Source: Pedobacter heparinus DSM 2366 (GTDB taxonomy: Bacteria; Bacteroidota; Bacteroidia; Sphingobacteriales; Sphingobacteriaceae). Taken from it: a stretch of 64,000 nucleotides of DNA. The notes under the pieces are model-generated. The model had not been told where the DNA came from and searched no databases. It worked only from the letters and a program-made list of their open reading frames with translations. The translations under genes and the position numbers were made by a program. The stretch is from positions 1,364,001 to 1,428,000 of the forward strand of contig NC_013061.1 of assembly GCF_000023825.1 (NCBI RefSeq). The letters are read 5' to 3'. Shown one piece after another: positions 22,726 to 31,504 of the stretch (position 1 is the first letter of the stretch; each line of letters begins with the position of its first letter).

Positions 22726-25700
22726 TTATTTAATTTTTTCTAATTTGGCCTTGGCAGTAGGTACAATGTCATCCTTGCCTTCGTAATTGTCGATGATGCT
22801 CAGGAGCGTGCTTTTTGCCTGTAAATTATCTTTCAGGGCCACATAGTTATCGGATAACAGGATAAATGCCTTTGCTACCCAGTAATCATAAGAAGGCATG
22901 TTGTTGATGAGGTCAAAACAGGTTTTTGTAGAGGTTTTATAGTCTTTTTTATCATACTGTATGGCAGCCAGATTGTACTTGGATTCTGCGGCAGCCAGGG
23001 TTTTGGTTTTGCTAATCACACTGTTAAAGGCTTTTATAGCTTGTTCAGTATCACCTTTTAATAAATAAGCTTTACCCGCATATAGATCTACGCTGTTTTT
23101 TTCTTCTTCAGAAGCTTTGTCAGATTCTTTGACCAGCTGGACATATTTCAACACATCATCAGGCATGTTCAGCTCACTGTAAGCTTTTAGAAGATTGTTC
23201 AGTGCATATGTATAGTGCACTTTGTAATCGGCCGTAGTTTCCAGGCGTTTCAGATAAACGATAGCCTCATTGTATTTTTTCTGATCAAGGAACAATTTGG
23301 AAATGCTTACCAGCGAGCGTTCGGTATAATCACTGGTCCAGTCGTTCAGAATATATTCATAATCAGGAACAGCTTCATTCGGGCGGCCTAATTTTACCAG
23401 TGATTCTGCTCTGATGAACTTGGCTTCTTTATCGTGGATTGCCTTAGGGAATTTGTCAAAGTAAGCGTTAATTGCTTCAAAAGCACCCTTTGCATCTCCT
23501 TTCAAATAAAGATTGTTGGCACCCTGGAACAGGATATTATCCTGTTCTGCGTTTGAATAGTTGCCAAGTGGGGTTGTGCCGGCATAATTGATGAAACCCT
23601 GGGAATCGCCTTTGTCTACATAGATATTTTTGATAGATTCCAGGGCCTGTTTGGCTTCTTCAGTACTCGGGTAATCGCGGATCACCTTTTTGAAAGACTC
23701 AAGGGCAGCATCATCCTGGTCCTGGTTGTATTGCACCAGACCTATGGTTACCAATGCACGTGGTACATAACTGCTGTTGGGGTATTGGCTTACCAGACTG
23801 ATCAGATCGGATTTTGATTTGTCGAGTTCCCCCTTATTGAAATAGGTATAGGCCATCTCGAAACCTGCATCATCCGCATAATTGGAGTTGGGAAACTGTT
23901 TCAGCAAATTTTGCATGGTATTGATCTTGGCGTCATTCTGGTTATCCAGTCCCTGGATCATCCCACGTTGAAACAATGCATAATCTTCTCCGCTGGCTTT
24001 GCTGTCGATGATCCTGTTGTAGTTTACCAGGGCATTACCATAACTTTTGTTTACAAAATACGAATCGGCAAGCCTGATGGTGGCATCATTTACTGTTTTC
24101 TGGTCTTTATCATTACCTTTTAAAAAGCGTTCAAAATAAAGTGCCGCCTTTCCATATTTTTCATCTTCAAATGCTGAATAGGCCAGGGCATAATTGGCAA
24201 AATTGTAAACACCCGTTTTGCTGGCACCCGGCATATCCAAAAAGGTTTCAAAATGCCTTACTGCTTCACCAAATTTTCTCAGTTCATAGCAGGCTTCGGC
24301 TTTCCAGTAAGTACTCAGCGCTAAAATTTCATTATCTTCAGGAAACTTTTCAGAGCGGAGGAACATAGACAGGGCATTTGGAAATGCGCGTTCATTGTAA
24401 AACTCCAGCCCCCTGAAATAGGTTACTTTCTGGTAAGCTTCCCTGGCTTCGGGCGATTTGCTCTGAATGGGTTCCAGAATATCTATTGCTGCCTGGTAGT
24501 TTTTGCTGGTCAGCAAAATCTCGCCCAACAGGGTTTTCGCTTCATTGATTTTACGTGAAGAAGGAAACTGTTTCAAGAAATTTTGAGTTGCTTCCAGCGC
24601 CTGCTGGTTAAACTCGAGTTCATAGCTCAGTCTGGCATAATTGATCCAGGCTTCTTCTTGTATTACCTTGTCAAAATCAAGCCTGGATGCCCTGAAGAAA
24701 GCACTTCTTGCTTTCTCCTTGTTTTTTAACTGCAGAAAAGAGCGGCCCAGGGTGTACATACCGCTTTGAAGGTACACATCATCGTTGTCCAGTTTTTCAA
24801 GTACAGTTACAGATTCGCTGTACTTTTTCAATTCAAATAAAGAATAGCCATATTGGTAAATAAACAGGTTATTCTTATTGTTTGATTTGTCTTTAGCATA
24901 AAACTCTCTGAAGTATTTTTCTGCATTTACATAATCAGATTTGGCAAAATAGGATGCCGCAATCAGGCTCAGCATTTCTGCTTCGTATTGTTGTTTAGAG
25001 GTTTTTAAGATGGGTATGGCATAGCTGATCACATCGTCATACCTTTCATCCAGGTAATACATGGAGGTGATGTAATAGGGATAGCTGGCTTCGTAAGTTG
25101 GCGATCCTTTAAGCTTTTCAAAATTGCTTAGTGCCGTTTTATATTCTTTGTTCAGGTAATTGATGTAGGCAAAGTAATAGGTTGCACTTTCCTGAAAAGG
25201 TGATTTTTCTTTTTTTACGGCTTCAAATAAAGGTTCAGCTTTTTCCATGTTGCTGAGCTGGAAGTAGGCATAGCCCTGTTTAAACTGATATTCCAGCCGC
25301 TGTTTGCCGGATAGCGTAGAAGGATCGGTTTTTTCAAACCATTCCAGTGCTTTCTGGTAATTTTTTTGGGCAAAATAGGATTTGCCTACATGGAAGTAAG
25401 CCAGTTTGGTATTGGGGTTAAGGGGATAATCTTTAATGAAGTTCTGAAACAGGCTTTCCGCATCACTGTTACCGAGCTCAAGGGCACAAACGGCAGCATA
25501 GAATTTGGCATTTTCTTTAAGCATAGACAGTTCGGCATTGCTTTCCTGTTGTGTGCCCGGTTTTTGCCTGAGCTGCTCAACCAGTCTGAACTGTTGCGCA
25601 GCTGCTACATATTTTTCATTATCCAGTAGTTCCAGACCAGTTTGGTAATTCTTGTTCAGGTTAACCAGTACGCTTGTCTGGGCGTAACCGGCTGTAAAGC

Positions 25701-25743
25701 CACCTGCTAGCAGTAGCGGAATAAAAAGGTATTTTTTTGACAT
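22726..25743 (-). CDS. large periplasmic tetratricopeptide-repeat protein
   Basis: A protein of 1005 residues with a signal peptide (MSKKYLFIPLLLAGGFTAGYAQ). Nearly the whole remainder is TPR helices, with more than 20 recognisable repeats of the type A-x-x-x-F-x-x-x-L-x-x-(Y/F)-P. Individual units resemble those of BamD and CpoB/YbgF. It is probably a periplasmic or outer-membrane-associated scaffold. It is the first gene of the minus-strand operon ending at the TonB-like gene or folC. No enzyme domain was recognised. Confidence 0.8.
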   Translation of the reverse strand: MSKKYLFIPLLLAGGFTAGYAQTSVLVNLNKNYQTGLELLDNEKYVAAAQQFRLVEQLRQKPGTQQESNAELSMLKENAKFYAAVCALELGNSDAESLFQNFIKDYPLNPNTKLAYFHVGKSYFAQKNYQKALEWFEKTDPSTLSGKQRLEYQFKQGYAYFQLSNMEKAEPLFEAVKKEKSPFQESATYYFAYINYLNKEYKTALSNFEKLKGSPTYEASYPYYITSMYYLDERYDDVISYAIPILKTSKQQYEAEMLSLIAASYFAKSDYVNAEKYFREFYAKDKSNNKNNLFIYQYGYSLFELKKYSESVTVLEKLDNDDVYLQSGMYTLGRSFLQLKNKEKARSAFFRASRLDFDKVIQEEAWINYARLSYELEFNQQALEATQNFLKQFPSSRKINEAKTLLGEILLTSKNYQAAIDILEPIQSKSPEAREAYQKVTYFRGLEFYNERAFPNALSMFLRSEKFPEDNEILALSTYWKAEACYELRKFGEAVRHFETFLDMPGASKTGVYNFANYALAYSAFEDEKYGKAALYFERFLKGNDKDQKTVNDATIRLADSYFVNKSYGNALVNYNRIIDSKASGEDYALFQRGMIQGLDNQNDAKINTMQNLLKQFPNSNYADDAGFEMAYTYFNKGELDKSKSDLISLVSQYPNSSYVPRALVTIGLVQYNQDQDDAALESFKKVIRDYPSTEEAKQALESIKNIYVDKGDSQGFINYAGTTPLGNYSNAEQDNILFQGANNLYLKGDAKGAFEAINAYFDKFPKAIHDKEAKFIRAESLVKLGRPNEAVPDYEYILNDWTSDYTERSLVSISKLFLDQKKYNEAIVYLKRLETTADYKVHYTYALNNLLKAYSELNMPDDVLKYVQLVKESDKASEEEKNSVDLYAGKAYLLKGDTEQAIKAFNSVISKTKTLAAAESKYNLAAIQYDKKDYKTSTKTCFDLINNMPSYDYWVAKAFILLSDNYVALKDNLQAKSTLLSIIDNYEGKDDIVPTAKAKLEKIK

Positions 25744-25913
25744 CTGATTTCAAATATGGTTGGTACTAATATAAATATAGTATTGTGTCTTATTAACATA
25801 AGAAATTAACAACTGTTGATAACACAGGTTTAACGGTTATAAAAGAAAGTTCGTATTGATCCTTGAAAAATATCCTTGTGATATTTTATCCTAAGGTTTT
25901 TTAACCGGTAATT

Positions 25914-26846
25914 TTAGTCGTTTTGGGCGGCCAGCAGGTACAGGACAGCCATACGTACGGCAACCCCGTTTTCAACCTGCTCCAGGATGATGGATTGTTT
26001 GCTGTCGGCTACGTCACTGGTGATCTCTACGCCACGGTTTATCGGTCCGGGGTGCATGATCACAATTTCTTTATCCAGATTGTCAAGAATCTGTTTGTTC
26101 AGTCCGTACATCATGGCATATTCTCTTAAAGAGGGGAAGTATTTGATGTCCTGTCTTTCCAGTTGTATGCGCAGCATATTGGCTACATCGCACCAGTTCA
26201 GGGCTTTGATCAGGTTGTGTTCAACTTTTACACCTAAACTTTCAATGTGCTTTGGGATCAGGGTAGTGGGGCCGCAGACCATTACTTCGGCACCTAATTT
26301 TTGTAAACAAAGAATATTGGAAATGGCTACCCTGGAGTGCAGGATATCGCCAACGATCACTACTTTTTTTCCGGCCACATCGCCAAGCTTCTGCCGGATT
26401 GAAAAAGCATCCAGTAAAGCCTGTGTTGGGTGTTCATGGGCACCGTCGCCGGCATTTACAATCTGGGCTTTAATGTGTCTGCTCAAAAACTGACCTGCAC
26501 CCGCATAAGGGTGTCTCATCACTACCATGTCTACTTTCATAGCCAGGATATTGTTTACAGTATCTATCAGCGTTTCACCTTTACTTACAGAAGATGAGGA
26601 TGCAGCAAAGTTGACCACATCGGCCGAAAGTCTTTTTTCTGCCAGTTCAAAAGAAAGTTTGGTCCGTGTGGAGTTCTCAAAAAATATATTGGCAATGGTG
26701 ATGTCCCTTAATGAGGGCACCCTTTTTATGGGCCGGTTAATCACATCTTTAAAATTATCTGCAGTCTCGAAGATCAGTTCGATATCATTCCGGTTAATAT
26801 CTTTGATGCCTAAGAGATGTCGGGTTGATAATTTTTCTACTGCCAT
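25914..26846 (-). CDS. pyrB: aspartate carbamoyltransferase catalytic subunit PyrB
   Basis: A protein of 310 residues that forms N-carbamoyl-L-aspartate, the committed step of pyrimidine synthesis. The carbamoyl-phosphate site FFENSTRTKLSFE lies near residue 54, and HPGPINRG near residue 263 is also diagnostic. Length equals the family norm. It follows pyrR with 1 nt between stop and start. No pyrI regulatory subunit gene was seen nearby, so it is probably an unregulated or trimeric enzyme. Confidence 0.96.
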   Translation of the reverse strand: MAVEKLSTRHLLGIKDINRNDIELIFETADNFKDVINRPIKRVPSLRDITIANIFFENSTRTKLSFELAEKRLSADVVNFAASSSSVSKGETLIDTVNNILAMKVDMVVMRHPYAGAGQFLSRHIKAQIVNAGDGAHEHPTQALLDAFSIRQKLGDVAGKKVVIVGDILHSRVAISNILCLQKLGAEVMVCGPTTLIPKHIESLGVKVEHNLIKALNWCDVANMLRIQLERQDIKYFPSLREYAMMYGLNKQILDNLDKEIVIMHPGPINRGVEITSDVADSKQSIILEQVENGVAVRMAVLYLLAAQND

Positions 26847-26847
26847 A

Positions 26848-27396
26848 TTATTTATTGCTTTCTGATATTAAGATAACTTTGTCTTCTCCTTCGGTTTCCT
26901 TCCAGCTCACCCTTACCATTTGCGAGTTCAGGCTGTCCACCTGGTGTCCTATGTAATTCGGTTCTATAGGCAGTTGTCTGGAAAACCTTCTGTCTATCAA
27001 CACCATGAGCTCTACTTTTGCCGGCCGGCCATAAGCCAGTAAGGCATCCATTGCAGCCCTGATGGTACGGCCGGTCCACAAAACATCATCAATTAAGATG
27101 ATGTTCTTGCCTTCAATGATAAAATCTATGGTATTGCTGCTTGCTGAGACCAGCCCGTCTTTCCGCCTGAAATCGTCCCTGAAAAAAGTAATGTCAAGGT
27201 TACCTTTCAGGATCGTACTTTTTTTCAGGACTTCTGAAAGTTCATTTTTTACCCTGTCGGCAAAATAACTGCCACGGGGCTGTATACCTATTAAAGCAGT
27301 ATTGGAAAAATCGTTGTGGTTCTCAATTAATTGATGACAAAGTCGCTTAATTGTGATCTGGAATTTTTGACCGTCTAGCAGTGTTCGTTTTTGCAT
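26848..27396 (-). CDS. pyrR: PyrR bifunctional regulator/uracil phosphoribosyltransferase
   Basis: About 182 residues from the ATG at 27396; an upstream in-frame start would add non-homologous residues and lie inside the promoter. The PRPP-binding motif IILIDDVLWTGRT is clear. PyrR family members bind uridine nucleotides and pyr mRNA in Firmicutes, and make UMP from uracil. Here the promoter places only about 10 nt of leader ahead of the gene, leaving no room for a classical attenuator. It may act mainly as an enzyme or on another transcript. Confidence 0.92.
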   Translation of the reverse strand: MQKRTLLDGQKFQITIKRLCHQLIENHNDFSNTALIGIQPRGSYFADRVKNELSEVLKKSTILKGNLDITFFRDDFRRKDGLVSASSNTIDFIIEGKNIILIDDVLWTGRTIRAAMDALLAYGRPAKVELMVLIDRRFSRQLPIEPNYIGHQVDSLNSQMVRVSWKETEGEDKVILISESNK

Positions 27397-27412
27397 TGAC
27401 TTAAAGATTATG

Positions 27413-27442
27413 CAAATATAGCCAAAAAGTTGTAACCCCAAA
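27413..27442 (-). promoter_or_regulatory. promoter of pyrRB
   Basis: On the minus strand, TTTG (27442-27439), an 18-nt spacer and TATATTTG (27420-27413). Expected initiation is near 27407, about 10 nt ahead of the pyrR ATG. Confidence 0.75.
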
Positions 27443-27519
27443 TGTATAAAGCAGGTTTAATTGCAAATGGCATAAAACAACCAGGTAGCTTGTTGTGCGT
27501 AAATGTTTTAGTGCTGAAT

Positions 27520-29121
27520 TTAATTTGTTAAATATCTTTTACTGTAATTTACCTTCATCAGGTCGTAGCGTTTAAACTGCATTTTCAGTCTGTTCAGAAA
27601 ATCATTATAATTGCGCTTTTCTTTAGGACTCCATAAAATTTCACTTAAGGCATCCAGGCGCGGGAAAAGCATGTATTCCGCTTTTGCCGGATTGGCAATA
27701 TATTCAGACCATAAATTGGCTTGTCCGCCCCAGATGTATTGGGCTTCATCAGCACTAAGCACAGCCGGAACAGGTTCATAATCGTATACCGTTTTTAAAG
27801 GCAGGTATTTATTGGCGGTAAGCGAATCATCTTTTAAAAACTGACTATGGTTAAAGTACATCATGTTTTCGGGTGTCATAATTACCTTATGCTGCTGCTT
27901 TGCAGCAGCTATACCCCCTTTTTCACCGCGCCAGCTCATGACTATAGCATTGGGTGCCAGTCCACCATCTAAAATTTCGTCCCAGCCGATAATGGTTTTG
28001 CCTTTACTGTTCACAAATTTCTCAATCCTGTGGATGAAATAACTTTGCAGCGCACTTTCATCCTTCAGCCCATTTTCCTTCATGATCTGTTGTGAAAGGG
28101 CAGATTGTTTCCACCATATTTTCGAACCTTCATCGCCGCCAATATGGATATATGGAGAAGGGAAGAGGTTCATCACTTCAGTTAAAACCCCCTCCAGAAA
28201 TTTAAAGGTTTGATCGGTAGGTTGGAACACATTGTTGAATTTGTTAAAAATACCCCAGGTTTGGGCCACTTCGTATTTTTTGGAAGGTTCAGTGCCAAAT
28301 TCAGGATAGGCGGCCAGCACAGCCATACTATGGGCCGGCATCTCAATCTCGGGGATGACATTGATATAACGATCGGCTGCATACCTGATCACTTCTTTTA
28401 CCTCTTCCTGGGTATAATAGCCGCCATAGCGCAGGCCATCATTGCCGGTTCCGGGGTAAAGACCTATAATGGTACCATTTCTCCAGGCGCCTATTTCGGT
28501 AAGTTTAGGGTATTTTTTAATTTCAATTCTCCAGCCATGATCATCAGTAAGGTGCCAATGAAAGTTATTGAGCTTATGTAAAGCCAGGTAATCGATGTAC
28601 TTTTTGATAAAGGAGACATCAAAAAAGTGCCTGCTTACATCCAGGTGCATGCCGCGATAGGCGAAGCGTGGGTAATCCACAATTTCTAAGGCTGGTATCG
28701 AGAGCGATTTGCTGTTGTTCTTTTCTGCAGGGAACATTTGGATCAGCGATTGGATGCCGTAGAAAACTGCTTGTGGGGAATTGCCACTCAGCTTGATACT
28801 CCGAGGATTTACCGTAAGCGTATATTGGCCATCTCTTGGATTTTTTCGCGGATCGATACTGAGACTGATAACCTGATTACTTTCGGCGGATGATTGTTTT
28901 AAGTCAAAACCATAGTAGTTTAAAAGGTATTCATTGAGGAAGTTTGCGGATCTGGTTAAGGTATCGGCCAGAAGTCGGGTTTGAGGGCTAATGTTAAAGA
29001 ATGCTTGTTCAATGCCATATTTGAACTGAACGGGTTGTGGAATGATGTTATTGAACTGCGAACTGGCTGATTTGGTAAATAGGATACAAGTTAGTAGAAG
29101 TCCTGCGGCTATTTTTTTCAT
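27520..29121 (-). CDS. secreted beta-N-acetylhexosaminidase (GH20)
   Basis: About 533 residues from the ATG at 29121, chosen because MKKIAAGLLLTCILFTKSAS is a proper signal peptide while the upstream start is not. A GH20b-type N-terminal domain comes first, then the catalytic TIM barrel with YRGMHLDVSRHFF and the Asp-Glu pair in HIGGDEGSK. The enzyme uses substrate-assisted catalysis to release terminal GlcNAc or GalNAc, for example from chitin oligomers or glycans. It lies behind rpsA but beyond its terminator, so it is probably transcribed separately. Confidence 0.92.
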   Translation of the reverse strand: MKKIAAGLLLTCILFTKSASSQFNNIIPQPVQFKYGIEQAFFNISPQTRLLADTLTRSANFLNEYLLNYYGFDLKQSSAESNQVISLSIDPRKNPRDGQYTLTVNPRSIKLSGNSPQAVFYGIQSLIQMFPAEKNNSKSLSIPALEIVDYPRFAYRGMHLDVSRHFFDVSFIKKYIDYLALHKLNNFHWHLTDDHGWRIEIKKYPKLTEIGAWRNGTIIGLYPGTGNDGLRYGGYYTQEEVKEVIRYAADRYINVIPEIEMPAHSMAVLAAYPEFGTEPSKKYEVAQTWGIFNKFNNVFQPTDQTFKFLEGVLTEVMNLFPSPYIHIGGDEGSKIWWKQSALSQQIMKENGLKDESALQSYFIHRIEKFVNSKGKTIIGWDEILDGGLAPNAIVMSWRGEKGGIAAAKQQHKVIMTPENMMYFNHSQFLKDDSLTANKYLPLKTVYDYEPVPAVLSADEAQYIWGGQANLWSEYIANPAKAEYMLFPRLDALSEILWSPKEKRNYNDFLNRLKMQFKRYDLMKVNYSKRYLTN

Positions 29122-29188
29122 AAAAAGGGTAATTGGTTGATCAATTGCGTGTGGATGCAAAATACAAAAAAGATTTGATCAGGGTAGG

Positions 29189-29222
29189 ACAAAAAAAAGC
29201 CCCTCGGTAAAGAGGGGCTTTG
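29189..29222 (-). terminator. intrinsic terminator of rpsA
   Basis: Minus strand AAGCCCCTC and GAGGGGCTT form a perfect stem around a 6-nt loop, followed by a run of eight T. Confidence 0.92.
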
Positions 29223-29244
29223 AATATACTATAGTTAAAAGAAA

Positions 29245-31179
29245 CTAGCCTTTTTTAGCTTTGTTTTCTTCACCTTCCATTTGTTGTTTCAATTGTGCAA
29301 GCACACCTAAATCGCCCAATGTAGATTTTTCAACTGAATCTTTAACTTTTTTAACTGCGCTGCTTGAAGCTTTAGCTTCTTTTTTCTTAGCGTTTCTTTC
29401 TTCAGCAACAGCTTCAGCTTTAGCCTCTTCCCAGATACGGGCATGAGAAACAACGATACGTTTGGCATCTTTGTTAAACTCAATGATTTTGAAGTCATTG
29501 GTTTCTTCAGCTTTGATTACAGAACCATCTTCTTTAGCCATGTGTTTAGTTGGCACGAAACCTTCTACACCATAAGGTAAAGCAATAACAGCACCTTTAT
29601 CAGTTACTTTAACAACAGTTCCCTGGTGAATTGAATCTAAAGTGAAGATAGTTTCAAAAGTATCCCAAGGGTTTTCTTCCAGTTGTTTGTGACCTAAGCT
29701 CAGTTTGCGGTTATCCACGTCCAGTTCAAGTACAACTACGGCTAATGTATCACCAACTTTAGTGAATTCGTTAGGGTGGTTAACTTTTTTAGACCATGAA
29801 AGATCAGAAATATGGATCAGACCATCGATGCCTTCTTCGATTTCTACGAATACACCGAAATTGGTCATGTTTTTAACTACTGCAGTATGTTTGCTTCCGA
29901 TCGGATATCTTTCAGCAACGTTTTGCCAAGGATCCTGAGTCAGTTGCTTAATACCTAAGCTCATTTTACGGTCTTCTCTGTCTAAAGTTAAAACTTCAGC
30001 TTCGATCTCATCGCCAACTTTCAGGAATTCCTGAGGGCTGCGCAAGTTTTGTGACCATGACATTTCTGATACGTGGATCAATCCTTCAACACCAGGAATG
30101 ATTTCTAAGAAAGCACCGTAATCAGCAACAGTAACAATTTTACCTTTCACTTTAGAACCAATAGCCAGATCAGCATTTAAAGATTCCCAAGGATGTGGTG
30201 TCAATTGTTTTAAGCCTAATGCAATACGTTTCTTCTCATCATCAAAATCAAGTACTACAACATTGATTTTCTCGTCTAAGCTCAATACTTCTTTTGGATG
30301 CTCTATGCGGCCCCATGAAATATCAGTGATGTGAAGCAGACCGTCAACCCCACCTAAATCGATGAATACACCGAAATCAGTGATGTTTTTAACAGTTCCT
30401 TCCAATACCTGACCTTTTTCAAGTTTAGATACGATCTCAACTTTTTGGCTTTCTAAATCGTCCTCAATTAAGATTTTATGAGATACAACTACGTTTTTAA
30501 ATTCGTGGTTGATCTTAACAACTTTGAATTCCATTGTTTTACCCACGTATACATCGTAATCGCGGATAGGTTTGATGTCAATCTGAGAACCTGGTAAGAA
30601 AGCCTCAACACCCATGATGTCAACGATAAGACCACCTTTAGTACGGCTTTTAACAAATCCGTTAATGATTCTGTCATTGTCAAGGGCTTCATTGATAGAT
30701 TCCCATGATCTTTGGGTTTTGGCTCTTTTACGAGACAAGATTAACTGGCCGTTAGCATCTTCAGGGGCTTCCACGAAAACGTCAACTTTGTCGCCAACTT
30801 TCAAATCAGGTGTATCGCGGAATTCAGAAGTAGATACCAGGCCGTCTGATTTAAATCCTACGTTCAATACCACATCTTTGTTGTTGATTGAAACAACAGT
30901 ACCGCTGATGATTTCACCCTGAGTGATTTGATTGAAAGTATCGGTATACATGTCTTCAAACTTTTTACGGTCTGCATCACTGTAATTACCGAATGCTTTA
31001 TCATCTGCATCCCAGTCAAAATCCTGATCTGGAGTTGCCAATGATGATTTGATCTGTTCGATCGATACTGAATCAGCTTCTGACTCAATAGTTTCTTTCT
31101 CGGAGAGACGAGCGTCTGCACCTTGAAGTTCGGCTGTTTTAGCCTCTAGTTCTTTTTCTGCTACTTGTTTTTTAGCCAT
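29245..31179 (-). CDS. rpsA: 30S ribosomal protein S1
   Basis: About 644 residues from the ATG at 31179, set by an AAAAGGAG sequence 11 nt upstream; an earlier in-frame start at 31215 lies upstream of the predicted transcription start. An acidic N-terminal extension of about 75 residues is followed by six S1 RNA-binding repeats. Examples are GTVKNITDFGVFIDLGGVDG and VVKNMTNFGVFVEIEEG, ending with a Lys-rich tail. S1 helps load mRNAs that lack Shine-Dalgarno sequences, which matters in Bacteroidetes. It is monocistronic with its own promoter and terminator. Confidence 0.95.
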   Translation of the reverse strand: MAKKQVAEKELEAKTAELQGADARLSEKETIESEADSVSIEQIKSSLATPDQDFDWDADDKAFGNYSDADRKKFEDMYTDTFNQITQGEIISGTVVSINNKDVVLNVGFKSDGLVSTSEFRDTPDLKVGDKVDVFVEAPEDANGQLILSRKRAKTQRSWESINEALDNDRIINGFVKSRTKGGLIVDIMGVEAFLPGSQIDIKPIRDYDVYVGKTMEFKVVKINHEFKNVVVSHKILIEDDLESQKVEIVSKLEKGQVLEGTVKNITDFGVFIDLGGVDGLLHITDISWGRIEHPKEVLSLDEKINVVVLDFDDEKKRIALGLKQLTPHPWESLNADLAIGSKVKGKIVTVADYGAFLEIIPGVEGLIHVSEMSWSQNLRSPQEFLKVGDEIEAEVLTLDREDRKMSLGIKQLTQDPWQNVAERYPIGSKHTAVVKNMTNFGVFVEIEEGIDGLIHISDLSWSKKVNHPNEFTKVGDTLAVVVLELDVDNRKLSLGHKQLEENPWDTFETIFTLDSIHQGTVVKVTDKGAVIALPYGVEGFVPTKHMAKEDGSVIKAEETNDFKIIEFNKDAKRIVVSHARIWEEAKAEAVAEERNAKKKEAKASSSAVKKVKDSVEKSTLGDLGVLAQLKQQMEGEENKAKKG

Positions 31180-31190
31180 TAAAATTAAAT

Positions 31191-31198
31191 CTCCTTTT
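31191..31198 (-). promoter_or_regulatory. Shine-Dalgarno-like sequence of rpsA
   Basis: AAAAGGAG on the minus strand, 11 nt before the ATG, complementary to CCTCCTTT at the 16S 3' end. Such a match is unusual in this phylum. Confidence 0.7.
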
Positions 31199-31212
31199 CC
31201 CGTGAGGGACGG

Positions 31213-31243
31213 CAAAGATAGAAATTAATAATTTTACAGCAAA
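31213..31243 (-). promoter_or_regulatory. promoter of rpsA
   Basis: TTTG (31243-31240), exactly 19 nt, TATCTTTG (31220-31213) on the minus strand. The small inverted repeat CCGT-CCCTC-ACGG occupies 31200-31212, directly between the -7 box and the leader. The leader would be about 27 nt. Confidence 0.85.
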
Positions 31244-31504
31244 GATTTTTTTGATAAATGTTGTTGATTTAGAACAGATTGTATCCCGGATAGTTGTTTG
31301 TACACCAGACCTGCGCTTCATTACAGCCGGCCTTTGTAAAAAATACAGACCTTAGTCGGTCTGAAACCTTCGGTAATTCCGGTATCATGTGCGTTGTATC
31401 GTCCTCGGTTTATATTTTTTTAAAGATTTGTAAGAGGAGGTTGGCTGGTTTGCCAATTTCAGCATAAGTTTACTTAAATCAGAAAGATGTTTTAAGAAAA
31501 TTTT
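31244..31504. other. divergent intergenic region upstream of the Crp-like gene
   Basis: Between the rpsA promoter and the Crp-like gene. It contains a hairpin (CAGACC-TTAGTC-GGTCTG near 31344-31361), an operator-like palindrome at 31441-31456 and a TAAGTTTA -7-like box at 31465-31472. No gene was seen. Confidence 0.5.
31441..31456. promoter_or_regulatory. candidate Crp/Fnr-type operator
   Basis: TTGGC-TGGTTT-GCCAA is a perfect palindrome with 5-bp arms and a 6-bp centre, the geometry of Crp-family sites. It lies where the -33 region of the downstream gene's promoter should be, 48 bp before the Crp-like start codon, which suggests autoregulation. Confidence 0.45.
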
